From Meishania litoralis (GTDB lineage: Bacteria; Bacteroidota; Bacteroidia; Flavobacteriales; Flavobacteriaceae), in NCBI RefSeq assembly GCF_042611095.1, contig NZ_JBHFPV010000001.1, forward strand, positions 1,612,001 through 1,676,000: a DNA stretch of 64,000 bases. The letters are read 5' to 3'. The notes below the pieces were generated by a model, which did no database searches, was not told the origin of the DNA, and saw only the letters and a list, made by a program, of their open reading frames with translations. A program made the translations under genes and the position numbers. The first letter of the stretch is position 1; every line of letters begins with the position of its first letter. This document shows, piece after piece, positions 16,541 to 24,935 of the stretch.

Positions 16541-18169
16541 TTGAAGAAGTATCTCAATTTATTCGATTTTAAGCAAAAGGTAGATTACAAGACCGAAATT
16601 CTTTCGGGCCTCACCGTGGCCTTGGCATTGGTGCCCGAGGCCATTGCATTCGCTCTGATACCTGGGTTTTCTCCATTAACAGGATTGTACGCCGCGTTCA
16701 TTCTTTGTCTGGTCTCCTCGATTTTGGGCGGTCGCCCAGGTATGATATCGGGTGCCACGGGGGCAGTGGCCGTTATTTTCGTAGGATTGATCTTGGAACT
16801 GAAACGCAACTTTCCAGCAATCGAACCCGAAACCATACTCCATTATGTATTTGCCACCGTAATCATAGCAGGGGTGCTACAGATTTTGGCCGGACTTTTA
16901 CGTTTGGGCAAGTTCATACGTTTGGTACCCCATCCGGTGATGTTCGGTTTCGTGAACGGACTGGCCATCATTATTTTTATGGCGCAGTTTCCGAATTTCT
17001 ATGAAAAGGGAACGGATAATCTTTTAAGCGGAACACCACTCTTTGTTATGTTGGGCTTGACCCTTTTGACCATGTTGATCATTTGGGGCTTTCCGAAGTT
17101 GACAAAGGCTGTTCCATCGTCACTTTTGGCCATTCTCGTGGTCTCGGCGATCGTTATCGGTTTTGGTATCGATACCCTGACCGTGGCCGACACCATGCGC
17201 GAGGGCGAGAGTATCAAAGGAGGTTTTCCGCCGCTTTCCATTCCACAGATTCCGTTTACGTTTGAAACCTTTAAGATTATTTTTCCTTATGCCGCAATAG
17301 TGGCGGGAGTGGGTTTGATCGAAAGTCTTTTGACCTTGAATATCATTGATGAAATTACGGAAACCCGTGGTAGTGGTAACAAGGAATGTGTGGCCCAGGG
17401 AACGGCAAATATCTTTTCGGGATTTCTATCGGGCATGGGCGGATGCGCTATGATCGGGCAAAGTTTGATCAATACATCTTCGGGTGCTCGTGCACGATTA
17501 TCAGGAATAACAGCGGCCATAATGCTGCTCGTGTTTATCATGTTCGGTTCAAGTTTGATCGAACGATTGCCCATGGCCGCATTGGTCGGCCTGATGTTCA
17601 TGGTTGCCATCGGCACCTTCGAATGGGCCAGTTTCAAGACTTTTGGTAAAATGCCGAAATCAGATGTGATCGTAATGGTTTTGGTGACTTTGATAACGGC
17701 AATTACCCATAATCTGGCCGTGGCGGTATTATTGGGCGTGATAATTTCCGCTTTGGCCTATTCATGGGAGAATGCCAAACGTATTCGCGCCAGAAAGTAC
17801 ATTGACGAACACGGAATCAAACACTACGAAATATATGGCCCGCTTTTCTTTGGATCGACAACATTGTTCGCTGAAAAATTCGACGTCCAGAATGACCCTG
17901 AAGAAGTCATAATCGATTTTAAGGAAAGCCGGGTGGCCGATATGTCGGGTATTGAAGCCTTGAACAAAATCACTGAGCGCTATCGAAAGGCGGGAAAACA
18001 ATTGCATTTACGGCACTTGAGCAAAGACTGCATACAACTCTTAGGAAATGCGGATGATATAATCGATGTGAACGTTTTGGAAGATCCTACCTATAAAGTA
18101 GTGGTCGATAGGGTGAGAAAGGATGGGGATACCGAACTTAAACGACCATTTAATATTTGGGAGTTGTAG
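16541..18169 (+). CDS. SulP (SLC26) family anion transporter with STAS domain
   Basis: 542-residue inner-membrane anion permease. The N-terminal 400 residues hold 10-14 hydrophobic segments, with the SulP signature AFALIPGFSPLTGLYAA near residue 40 and the GRPGMISGATGAVAV segment. The C-terminal cytosolic STAS domain spans about 430-525 (FKESRVADMSGIEALNKI). SulP members carry sulfate, bicarbonate or other anions; the substrate is not determined by the sequence and no carbonic anhydrase is adjacent. The start is TTG at 16541 (MKKYLNLFDF), 21 nt after a TATTTTTG promoter box. It stands alone between PhyH and the restriction-modification module. Confidence 0.93.
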   Translation: MKKYLNLFDFKQKVDYKTEILSGLTVALALVPEAIAFALIPGFSPLTGLYAAFILCLVSSILGGRPGMISGATGAVAVIFVGLILELKRNFPAIEPETILHYVFATVIIAGVLQILAGLLRLGKFIRLVPHPVMFGFVNGLAIIIFMAQFPNFYEKGTDNLLSGTPLFVMLGLTLLTMLIIWGFPKLTKAVPSSLLAILVVSAIVIGFGIDTLTVADTMREGESIKGGFPPLSIPQIPFTFETFKIIFPYAAIVAGVGLIESLLTLNIIDEITETRGSGNKECVAQGTANIFSGFLSGMGGCAMIGQSLINTSSGARARLSGITAAIMLLVFIMFGSSLIERLPMAALVGLMFMVAIGTFEWASFKTFGKMPKSDVIVMVLVTLITAITHNLAVAVLLGVIISALAYSWENAKRIRARKYIDEHGIKHYEIYGPLFFGSTTLFAEKFDVQNDPEEVIIDFKESRVADMSGIEALNKITERYRKAGKQLHLRHLSKDCIQLLGNADDIIDVNVLEDPTYKVVVDRVRKDGDTELKRPFNIWEL

Positions 18170-18181
18170 TCGATTACAATA

Positions 18182-18316
18182 CTACTTCTTTTTATCGGTA
18201 CTATTATAACCTCCGGCCCATCCGATCCAATACATCAACGAAATTTGCTTTTGAAGTCTTTGGACCTTTTTCTTCAGGGTTGACGGCTCATTAATATTTA
18301 TCGGTGCATCGTTCAT
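18182..18316 (-). CDS. Putative 44-aa small protein
   Basis: Minus-strand ATG at 18316 to TAG at 18182 gives a 44-residue peptide with an N-terminal Asn/Pro stretch, an amphipathic Lys/Gln/Leu-rich helix (KKKVQRLQKQISLMYWIGW) and a GGYNSTDKKK tail. The heptad-like helix followed by a short aromatic hydrophobic patch looks like a real peptide and not random AT-rich sequence, and it fills most of an otherwise empty 320-bp gap. It is convergent with the SulP gene, ending 13 nt from its stop. No homologue is recognised with certainty. Confidence 0.45.
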   Translation of the reverse strand: MNDAPININEPSTLKKKVQRLQKQISLMYWIGWAGGYNSTDKKK

Positions 18317-18490
18317 AACAATCGATTTAATCAGTGCTCTTTGTTATAAAGACGAAGGTGATCGGAAATTGACGACTTTTTTTTGTTAAAATTTTAAATA
18401 GTGGCTTTTCAAACGAAATAAAAAAATATATTAAAACCGGCATTTTTAATTCAAAATTTGCATATTTGCAAATAAACAATCGATATTGAT

Positions 18491-18790
18491 ATGTTTGATA
18501 ATGTGGACTGGAACGAACAATCCAAAAGATTATTGAAATCAGAATTGGTCAAGAGAGGAATCTCACATGAAGAATTAGCCTTTCTATTAAACGAATTGGG
18601 AGCTAGGGAGACCAAGGCTAGTATTGATAGTAAAATAAGCAGGGGTACATTTAGTGCCGCCTTTTTACTCCAATGTTTAAATGCTTTGGAGTGCGAAGTT
18701 TTTGATCCAATTATTAAAGAACAAAACATTTTGAAAGAATCTAGGGCAAAATATAACTTATCAAAAGGTTTGGAAAAAACGCGCAAATAA
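18491..18790 (+). CDS. DUF6471-like small protein upstream of DNA methyltransferase
   Basis: 99-residue soluble protein: WNEQSKRLLKSELVKRGIS, then HEELAFLLNELG, and a Ser/Thr-rich SIDSKISRGTFSAAFLLQCLNAL. The pattern (helix-turn-helix-like, XRE-reminiscent, with a SKISRG turn) is that of DUF6471 proteins, known next to C5 cytosine methyltransferases. It ends 1 nt before the methyltransferase ATG, so the two are surely cotranscribed. Whether it regulates the module or helps methylation is not established. Codon usage is more AT-rich than in the flanking core genes, like the rest of the module. Confidence 0.7.
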   Translation: MFDNVDWNEQSKRLLKSELVKRGISHEELAFLLNELGARETKASIDSKISRGTFSAAFLLQCLNALECEVFDPIIKEQNILKESRAKYNLSKGLEKTRK

Positions 18791-18791
18791 T

Positions 18792-20048
18792 ATGAAGTAT
18801 TACGATAAAAAAACGGGCACCAATTATATCGAATTTCAAGATTCTAATTCTGCAAATAAAGAATTGCCAGTAATTAGTCTATTTACCGGGGCTGGCGGGT
18901 TGGATATTGGCCTTGAAAATGCTGGCTTTCAAACCGCTATATGCGTTGAACTTGATGCAGATTGTAGAGAGACCCTGAGGCATAACCGTCCTGAGTGGAA
19001 ACTTTTTGAAAAAGGCTTGAAAATAGAATCAGGCAAGATTCAGACCAGAATTTCTGGAGATATTAGAGATATTGGTATTGGGGAACTTTTGGAAGAAGCT
19101 AATTTAAAAAAAGGAGATGCTACATTAGTTGTTGGAGGTGCGCCTTGTCAGCCTTTTAGTAATATTGGTAAAAAGCTAGGAAGAAAAGACGAAAGGAATG
19201 GAGACCTTTTCTTGGAGTTTGTAAGAACTGTTAAAGAAGCCAATCCTGAGGGATTTATTTTTGAGAATGTCGTTGGTATCACTCAACAAAAACATTCAGA
19301 TGTAATTAGTTATATGGTGGATAAATTTAAAGGTCTTGGGTATGGATTGTCTCATACGATTCTTAATGCGGCAAACTATGGTGTCCCACAAAGAAGAGAA
19401 AGGTTCTTTTTAATAGGAATCAAAGGTGTAAAACACCCCGCATTTCCACTTCCCACCCATTTCAAAGACCAAAAGCAATATGAAGGTTTCATGAGAAGTA
19501 TCGATGGAAAGATAGAAAATAAATTTAACAAGTGGATTTCGGTCAAAGAAGCGTTTGATGAGATTCCTGAAAATCATTCTTTGCGAAATGATTATGTGCT
19601 TATGAATATTTCGGACAAAGTTGTGAATAGAATGAAGTATATCAAACAGGGGAAGAATTTTAAAGCAGTACCCCCGAATTTATTGCCTAATTGCTGGAAA
19701 AATGGAAAACATCAAGGGAATGATACCTTTGGAAGGTTAGTTGAAGATTTGCCATCTGTAACTATTAGGACAGCAGCATACAATCCTTCAAAAGGAATGT
19801 ACATTCATCCAAATGAAAATAGAGGTTTAAGTACCGTGGAGATGGCTAAGCTCCAATCATTTCCGTACAATTGGGAATTTAAAGTAAAGAATAGAGACAA
19901 AGTGACACTGGTAAGCGGTGGAAAGCAGATAGGTAATGCAGTGCCACCAGGTTTAGCGGAAGCCTTGGGAAAAGCGATGCTTCTTCAGTTAAAATCTATT
20001 AGGTCAAAATTTGCCGAAAAACTTCATCAGCACGCTGAAGCGAATTGA
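18792..20048 (+). CDS. DNA (cytosine-5)-methyltransferase of a type II R-M system
   Basis: 418-residue C5 methyltransferase. Motif I is LFTGAGGLDIGLENAGF (residues 30-46), motif IV GGAPCQPFS with catalytic Cys119, motif VI FENV, motif VIII PQRRERFFLIG, and motif X GKQIGNAVPPGLAEALG near residue 380. The region between motifs VIII and IX is the target recognition domain. The 3' end overlaps the convergent endonuclease gene by 50 bp. By association with a Cfr10I/Bse634I-class endonuclease, the predicted target is RCCGGY or a related CCGG-core site; this is inference. Low GC relative to neighbours suggests horizontal acquisition. Confidence 0.93.
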   Translation: MKYYDKKTGTNYIEFQDSNSANKELPVISLFTGAGGLDIGLENAGFQTAICVELDADCRETLRHNRPEWKLFEKGLKIESGKIQTRISGDIRDIGIGELLEEANLKKGDATLVVGGAPCQPFSNIGKKLGRKDERNGDLFLEFVRTVKEANPEGFIFENVVGITQQKHSDVISYMVDKFKGLGYGLSHTILNAANYGVPQRRERFFLIGIKGVKHPAFPLPTHFKDQKQYEGFMRSIDGKIENKFNKWISVKEAFDEIPENHSLRNDYVLMNISDKVVNRMKYIKQGKNFKAVPPNLLPNCWKNGKHQGNDTFGRLVEDLPSVTIRTAAYNPSKGMYIHPNENRGLSTVEMAKLQSFPYNWEFKVKNRDKVTLVSGGKQIGNAVPPGLAEALGKAMLLQLKSIRSKFAEKLHQHAEAN

Positions 20049-20829
20049 CTTCAAAAACATCATCTACTGCCGCTTGGGGCAAACTTGACACAGTGGTTAT
20101 GGAATGTGTTGCCACTGTTCTCAAAGCATTTCTATCGGAATTACCTACTCTAGTGGCTATCGCATAGTACTTTAGGCCTGGTGGATTTATTACCCATTTT
20201 CTAGTTTGAAGATGTATATAAATGGCCTTCATCAGGCTTCCTTCGTGGGCAATTTGCAATCTTCTATCAGGTCTAAAAGACGTTTTTACCGAGATATATC
20301 CCAATATTTCATCAAATTCACATCTTCCAATAAAATCAGAATACTTTGAATTCAAATCAATGATTGAATCCGTATCGAATTGATTTAGTGGTTGTGGATT
20401 AACAATAAATTCATTTGCCACCTCTCTTTCGATTATGACGAAGTCAGGGTTGGAAGTAATTAATTGCACTTGTGCAACATCTTGAACTTTTGTTCTTAGA
20501 TCTTCGATAAGATGGGCCAATTCTTGATTGTATAAGTGACCAACGTCAAACTGGCTAATATTTGGCAATAATATCGCCAAATTGGCATTTGGTCTATTAA
20601 CAAAGGTATTCCATGCCGAAATAGCTAAAAACCACTCATACCAATCTCCATGTGCATTACTTAGTGCTTCTCGGGTTATTGCCTCATCCACCTGCCTAAT
20701 TTGTTCATCCATATTCTCAAGTAAACCTGAAATTGGCAAGTTTGCTTCAGGCAACACACCTCCAGTTAAATGGACAAATGCCTCATCTTTTATAATTTGA
20801 GATCTTCCGTTCGGTAGGGTTCTAATCAA
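19999..20829 (-). CDS. Restriction endonuclease, Cfr10I/Bse634I (NgoMIV-like) class
   Basis: 276-residue protein with the full catalytic pattern of the Cfr10I/Bse634I/NgoMIV group: E65 in DWYEWF, then P128-D129, 52 residues, K182 in SVKTSFRPDRRLQ, 13 residues, and E196. This equals PD-X(46-56)-K-X13-E, a variant of the PD-(D/E)xK site in which the Glu is displaced. Known members cut RCCGGY, GCCGGC and related CCGG-core sites as tetramers. The start is TTG at 20829, backed by AAAGGAAG 5 nt upstream and an in-frame stop six codons before. It is convergent with, and overlaps by 50 bp, the cytosine methyltransferase gene. The specificity is predicted only. Confidence 0.85.
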   Translation of the reverse strand: MIRTLPNGRSQIIKDEAFVHLTGGVLPEANLPISGLLENMDEQIRQVDEAITREALSNAHGDWYEWFLAISAWNTFVNRPNANLAILLPNISQFDVGHLYNQELAHLIEDLRTKVQDVAQVQLITSNPDFVIIEREVANEFIVNPQPLNQFDTDSIIDLNSKYSDFIGRCEFDEILGYISVKTSFRPDRRLQIAHEGSLMKAIYIHLQTRKWVINPPGLKYYAIATRVGNSDRNALRTVATHSITTVSSLPQAAVDDVFEVNSLQRADEVFRQILT

Positions 20830-20866
20830 GATTCTTCCTTTGGGTTATTCACAATAAATGGGAGAA

Positions 20867-20920
20867 GTAAAAAATGCCATTATCCTGATGAAAGCCCTCC
20901 AGGAAAAGGCATTTTTTTAT
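20867..20920. terminator. Hairpin between the endonuclease and cytochrome c genes
   Basis: Outer stem AAAAATGCC / GGCATTTTT (around 20870-20878 and 20908-20916), inner TCCTG / CAGGA, flanked by T runs on one side and A runs on the other. It could act in both orientations. It lies upstream of the endonuclease start and downstream of nothing on the plus strand except the methyltransferase, whose read-through it may stop. Confidence 0.6.
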
Positions 20921-20934
20921 CGTTTTGAAGTATG

Positions 20935-21426
20935 CTACAATGTCCTCAAATACTCTGCAACCGCCCGGGCATCTTCTTCATTTAGGTTTTGATTGAGCAT
21001 GATGGCATTGTTGTACTCCTTAAGCAATGCTTTTGCAATGGGATCTTCCTTGAGCATGCCATCAGGGTTCAATATCATGTTCATGACCCATTCAGGGCTC
21101 CTTCTTTCATACACCCCTTTTAAAGCAGGTCCGATCATACGCTGTTCGGCCATATGACAGGCGGTACAGATAGAATTGAATTTTGCCTCACCGGCAGCCG
21201 CCATTTCAGTATCGATATCGGCACCGAATTCCAAAGATTTGATAGGGCCAACCCCTTTGTTGTCAAGGTCAACGGGTACGCCTTGATCGGCCTCGGTGGT
21301 TTCAGCCTTTTTTTCGGTTTTGGCGCGGTTCATTTCAAAACCATCATTCTTTTCTTCCTTTTTGTCTTTTCCGCCACAGCTGATCATAAGACCCCCAAGA
21401 GCCACGGCTACGAGTACTTTTTTCAT
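20935..21426 (-). CDS. c-type cytochrome lipoprotein
   Basis: 163 residues. Lipobox ISCGG (Cys17) after a short signal peptide; an acidic/basic linker to about residue 60; then a single class I cytochrome c domain with heme motif C87-T-A-C90-H91 and probable axial Met143 in AIMLNQNL. The lipid anchor and linker place the heme domain in the periplasm at a membrane, where it would carry electrons between membrane complexes. It stands alone on the minus strand next to the R-M module. The redox partner cannot be read from context. Confidence 0.9.
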   Translation of the reverse strand: MKKVLVAVALGGLMISCGGKDKKEEKNDGFEMNRAKTEKKAETTEADQGVPVDLDNKGVGPIKSLEFGADIDTEMAAAGEAKFNSICTACHMAEQRMIGPALKGVYERRSPEWVMNMILNPDGMLKEDPIAKALLKEYNNAIMLNQNLNEEDARAVAEYLRTL

Positions 21427-21495
21427 CTAAGCAAATTTATGTGCCGAATCCCTTCAGCATCGGTTTAATGCCACTAATATAAGCAATAGCGAAAC

Positions 21496-22458
21496 TTAAT
21501 CCGCTTCGTTGAAGAAATTAATCGCTCTTTTTTCGGAATAGGTTACATTACCTTTTCCATAAAACCCCACATGACCGCCATGTTTGGGAGTCTCCAAAAA
21601 TAAATTCGGATTTTCGCCAGCCTCTTTGTACGGATAACATTCCGGTCCGAAAAACGAATCGTTTTGCGCATTGATAATCAGCGAAGGAATTTTTATGTTA
21701 GGAAGAAATTGAAGGCAACTGCACTTTTTATAATAGTCCAGGGCATTTTTGAAACCGTGGGCTCGGCTGGTATAAATGTCGTCAAAGTCTTTGAGCGTTT
21801 TGATGTTTTTGATATCGGCCATTGATATTTGATTCGGGAACAAAGGCAACTTCAATTTGAGCTTTTCGAGTAGGTGTTTTCTAAAGCGTTGGGAATAAGG
21901 GGCATTTTTCAATTTCAATAATTCTTTTAACGAGCTGTGCAGGTCACATGGCACTGATATACCCACAACGCCCTTCAAAGCTTTGGAAATTTCCCTGCCC
22001 TCACCCAAATATTTCATGGCCATATTGCCCCCGAGGCTAAATCCTTTTAAATAGATTTTATCATATTCCTTGTTCGCAAGTAAGTGCTTTATTACCGCAT
22101 CGAGATCCTCTGTTGCGCCCGAATGGTACGAGCGAAAAAGGCGATTTGTCTCGCCGCTGCACCCCCTGAAGTTTACGGCACATGCATCATAACCTGAAGC
22201 GTTAAAAGCTTTTGCCGCCCCGGTAATGTATGGCCGTTGCCCATGACCTTCAAGCCCATGAAGAAGAATTACGACTTTTTTTTTGGGGGTCTTTGAAAAA
22301 CTCCAATCGAGATCCAAAAAATCGTCGTCCTGCAGGTCTATTCGCTCTCGTTTTTGCTCAAAATCGTGAATTTTTCGCCATAAACCGTTATAAATCGTTG
22401 AAAAGTGGCCGTTTTTGAACAAAAAAGGCGGATTATAGTCAGAAGGGATTTTGGGCAT
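21496..22458 (-). CDS. YheT family α/β-hydrolase
   Basis: About 320-residue serine hydrolase of the YheT/UPF0017 family. Seen: oxyanion-hole region LLHGLEGHG, nucleophile elbow KGFSLGGNMAMKYL with catalytic Ser, a late Asp in INAQNDSFFGPE, and the catalytic His in TPKHGGHVGFYG. Members include esterases or lipases of unclear natural substrate. The start is placed at ATG 22458 (MPKIPSDYNPPF): the family begins just before the PPF-x-x-(G)H segment, and this avoids overlap with the upstream nitronate monooxygenase gene, which ends 28 nt away. The two genes may form an operon. Confidence 0.88.
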   Translation of the reverse strand: MPKIPSDYNPPFLFKNGHFSTIYNGLWRKIHDFEQKRERIDLQDDDFLDLDWSFSKTPKKKVVILLHGLEGHGQRPYITGAAKAFNASGYDACAVNFRGCSGETNRLFRSYHSGATEDLDAVIKHLLANKEYDKIYLKGFSLGGNMAMKYLGEGREISKALKGVVGISVPCDLHSSLKELLKLKNAPYSQRFRKHLLEKLKLKLPLFPNQISMADIKNIKTLKDFDDIYTSRAHGFKNALDYYKKCSCLQFLPNIKIPSLIINAQNDSFFGPECYPYKEAGENPNLFLETPKHGGHVGFYGKGNVTYSEKRAINFFNEAD

Positions 22459-22486
22459 TTTAATAGTTCGTAAAATAAAAAATGAC

Positions 22487-23461
22487 CTATTTCGGATAGA
22501 TTTCCAAAATTTTCGACTGTTCTTCGATAGCAAACTTGAATTCAGATTTTAGCTTATCGATCAAAGCGGTAACCGGAAGCGTTTCATCTATCATCGCGGA
22601 TCCCTGGCCGGCGGACCAGATGGTTTTCCAAGCTTTGGCCTCGGTATCGAGTTCTTTGCCGAAATCGATTTTGGTGTCTTTTTTTAAATCCTCTTCCGTA
22701 AGCCCGGCCGCTTTGAGACTGTCCGCCAAAAAATTGGCATGCACTCCAGAAATCGCTGCGGTATATACTATGTCGTTGGCTCCCGCATCAATGATCATTT
22801 TCTTGTAATCCTCTGGTGCTTCGGCCTCATCGGTATTGATAAAGCGCGTACCCATGTACGCAAGGTCGGCCCCCATTTGTAGGGCAGAGGCAATATCACG
22901 GCCGTTGCTTATGCACCCTGAAAGAATGATAGTCTTATCAAAGAATTTCTTGATTTCGGCAACTAGGGTCATTGGGTTGGTCGTGCCGGCATGGCCTCCG
23001 GCACCGGCGGCTACAAGAATCAACCCATCGACGCCCGCTTCCTGTGCTTTTTCGGCATGGCGTTTTTTGATGATATCGTGAAAAACGAGTCCGCCATAAC
23101 TATGAATGGCATTGACGACCATCGAGACTGCACCTAGAGAGGTGATAACGATTGGTACCTCATGTTTGATACATAGTTTTACATCGGCCTCCAACCTCGG
23201 GTTCGTAGGGTGTACGATAAGGTTCACACCGAACGGGGCAGGTTTCTTACCGGTTTCCTCTTCAAATTTTAGAAGTTCCGATTTTATTTCAACGAGCCAT
23301 TCTTCAAAACCTTCACTGGTTCTTTGATTCAACGCAGGAAAAGTTCCTACTATTCCGTTTTTACAACACTCGATGACCAATTTCGGTCCCGAGATCAAGA
23401 ACATGGGAGCTGCGATGGTAGGCAATGAAAGATCTGCGATAAATGAAGGTTTTTGGCTCAT
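22487..23461 (-). CDS. Nitronate monooxygenase
   Basis: 324-residue FMN-dependent enzyme of the NMO/2-nitropropane dioxygenase family, a TIM barrel that oxidises alkyl nitronates such as propionate 3-nitronate. Seen: PTIAAPMFLISGPKLV at the N-terminus (FMN binding), LILVAAGAGGHAG (catalytic-loop His and phosphate-binding Gly-rich turn), ILSGCISNGRDIASALQMGADLAYMGTRFI, and ISGVHANFLADSL near the C-terminus. The latter pattern is the class II/NMO-like group. Divergent from the acyl-CoA thioesterase gene, with a 14-bp perfect palindrome in the shared control region. Confidence 0.9.
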   Translation of the reverse strand: MSQKPSFIADLSLPTIAAPMFLISGPKLVIECCKNGIVGTFPALNQRTSEGFEEWLVEIKSELLKFEEETGKKPAPFGVNLIVHPTNPRLEADVKLCIKHEVPIVITSLGAVSMVVNAIHSYGGLVFHDIIKKRHAEKAQEAGVDGLILVAAGAGGHAGTTNPMTLVAEIKKFFDKTIILSGCISNGRDIASALQMGADLAYMGTRFINTDEAEAPEDYKKMIIDAGANDIVYTAAISGVHANFLADSLKAAGLTEEDLKKDTKIDFGKELDTEAKAWKTIWSAGQGSAMIDETLPVTALIDKLKSEFKFAIEEQSKILEIYPK

Positions 23462-23503
23462 TTTGTTTTTCTAGATGGATTAAAAATAGTCATTAATTCT
23501 TTA

Positions 23504-23517
23504 GTGGCAATTGCCAC
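23504..23517. promoter_or_regulatory. Perfect 14-bp palindrome in a divergent promoter region
   Basis: GTGGCAATTGCCAC lies between the divergent nitronate monooxygenase and thioesterase starts, near the -33 position of the plus-strand promoter. It could be an operator for an unlinked regulator. Confidence 0.45.
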
Positions 23518-23535
23518 ATTTTTTCAAAACTATGG

Positions 23536-23543
23536 TATTTTTG
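23536..23543 (+). promoter_or_regulatory. -7 promoter box for the thioesterase gene
   Basis: TATTTTTG with a TTG 22 nt upstream (23511-23513). The ATG is at 23582. Confidence 0.5.
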
Positions 23544-23581
23544 CCATTCTTATGCATGCATAATAAAATAATTTGGTGCCT

Positions 23582-24058
23582 ATGTTCATTAAAGAGTTCG
23601 AAGTTCGTTGGAGCGATGTTGATGCCAACAGACATTTGGCCAATAGTGCCTATATCAATTTTATGAGCCATACGCGAATGGCATTTCTTTGGGAGTTGGG
23701 CTTTGACCAAAAAATATTGGCCGAGAACCGGATCGGCCCAGTCGTTTTTTACGAGCATATGTACTATTTCAAGGAAGTCTTTCCAGGTCGTCCCATACGG
23801 GTCTCGCTTGAAATAGCCGGTATGAGCGAAGATGGCAAATTCTTTGAATTTCATCACAATTTTTATGACAGTGATGGAAAGAATGTGGCCCATTGTGAAA
23901 TGATGGGGGCATGGATCAGTCTAAAAACAAGAGGTCTTGTGGGCCTGCCCGACGATTTAATGACGATTTTCAATACGGTCGAACGGTCAGAAGGTTTTCG
24001 GGTTTTGACCAAAGAAGATACAAGAAGGTTTGCTAAGACCCCGAAAGATTTGGACTAG
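23582..24058 (+). CDS. Acyl-CoA thioesterase, hotdog fold (4HBT/YbgC-like)
   Basis: 158-residue single hotdog domain. VRWSDVDANRHLANSAYINFMSHTR carries the D-x-D/N-x-x-x-H-x-x-N-x-x-Y pattern of 4-hydroxybenzoyl-CoA-type thioesterases, with the catalytic Asp at about residue 14. Cleaves acyl-CoA or acyl-ACP; the chain-length preference is unknown. ATG at 23582 is preferred over the TTG at 23573. Its 3' end overlaps the convergent EamA gene by 26 bp. Confidence 0.88.
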   Translation: MFIKEFEVRWSDVDANRHLANSAYINFMSHTRMAFLWELGFDQKILAENRIGPVVFYEHMYYFKEVFPGRPIRVSLEIAGMSEDGKFFEFHHNFYDSDGKNVAHCEMMGAWISLKTRGLVGLPDDLMTIFNTVERSEGFRVLTKEDTRRFAKTPKDLD

Positions 24059-24935
24059 CCTTTCGACTGGCCAAATATACCCCCAATAAGACCAGACAGG
24101 CGGCCAAGATCTTAAGAATCGTAAGATTGTCTTTTCCTACGGCGGTTGCATACAATATTCCTATCAAGGGCTGTATATAGACAAAGGCACTTAGCGTGGA
24201 AGCCTTTAATTGGGTCAACGCAAAAATATTGAACAGGTAGGTGCAAAAAGTGGTTCCTACGACTACAAATAAGATGCTCCAAACAGCATCTATTGGAAGA
24301 TTGGCAAAGTCGATTTCTGTAAATTCCCGATATCCGAAGGGCAGACAAAGGATTATTCCCAAGGTAAAAAGCCACTTCATAAAGGTAAACGGATGGTATT
24401 TGGCCAGCAAGGGTTTTACCGTTATCAGATAGGATCCGTAAAAAACGGAATTCATCAAAATGAAAAAATTGCCCAAGGGAATATTGGGGGCGTCTTGCCG
24501 AATTTCGGATCCGAAAAGTATCAACCCCAAGGCCCCTATAAGTCCGATGGCAATTCCGAAAATTTTACGTTGCGAAATCCTTTCCTTGATCAAGATCGCC
24601 GAAAGGATCAAAACGATAATCGGGGTCGTGGTTACCAGAACCGAGCTGTTGATCGGGGTAGAAAGCGACAGCCCCTTGAAGAAGACCAACATGTTGATCC
24701 CCATGCCCAAAACGGCGCATACCAAAAGGCGCAGATAGTCTCTTTTCTCAATTTTCTCCTTGGGGCCGAAAATGGAGACTATCCAAAAAAGCAAAGCCGC
24801 ACCTGCAACACGAAAAATAATAAAGGCGAAAGGTTGCACATGATCGGGCATCACGCTTTTGGCGATGGTATGGTTCAATGCATAGATAGTGGTCGCCCCT
24901 ATGGCGGCTAATATGGCAAGTGTTCTTTTGCTCAA
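24033..24935 (-). CDS. EamA family drug/metabolite transporter (DMT)
   Basis: 300-residue inner-membrane protein with ten hydrophobic segments arranged as two EamA repeats (about 7-140 and 150-290). Typical turns are HVQPFAFIIFRVAGAALLFW and the repeat-end LIKERISQRKIFGIAIGLIGALGL. DMT members export amino acids, purines or other metabolites. Its ATG overlaps the stop codon of the ArsC-like gene by 4 nt (24932-24935), so it is translationally coupled and the last gene of the arsR-racemase-ArsC-like-EamA group. Given the racemase in the same group, amino-acid export is a reasonable but unproven guess. Confidence 0.9.
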   Translation of the reverse strand: MSKRTLAILAAIGATTIYALNHTIAKSVMPDHVQPFAFIIFRVAGAALLFWIVSIFGPKEKIEKRDYLRLLVCAVLGMGINMLVFFKGLSLSTPINSSVLVTTTPIIVLILSAILIKERISQRKIFGIAIGLIGALGLILFGSEIRQDAPNIPLGNFFILMNSVFYGSYLITVKPLLAKYHPFTFMKWLFTLGIILCLPFGYREFTEIDFANLPIDAVWSILFVVVGTTFCTYLFNIFALTQLKASTLSAFVYIQPLIGILYATAVGKDNLTILKILAACLVLLGVYLASRKASPNLSGS

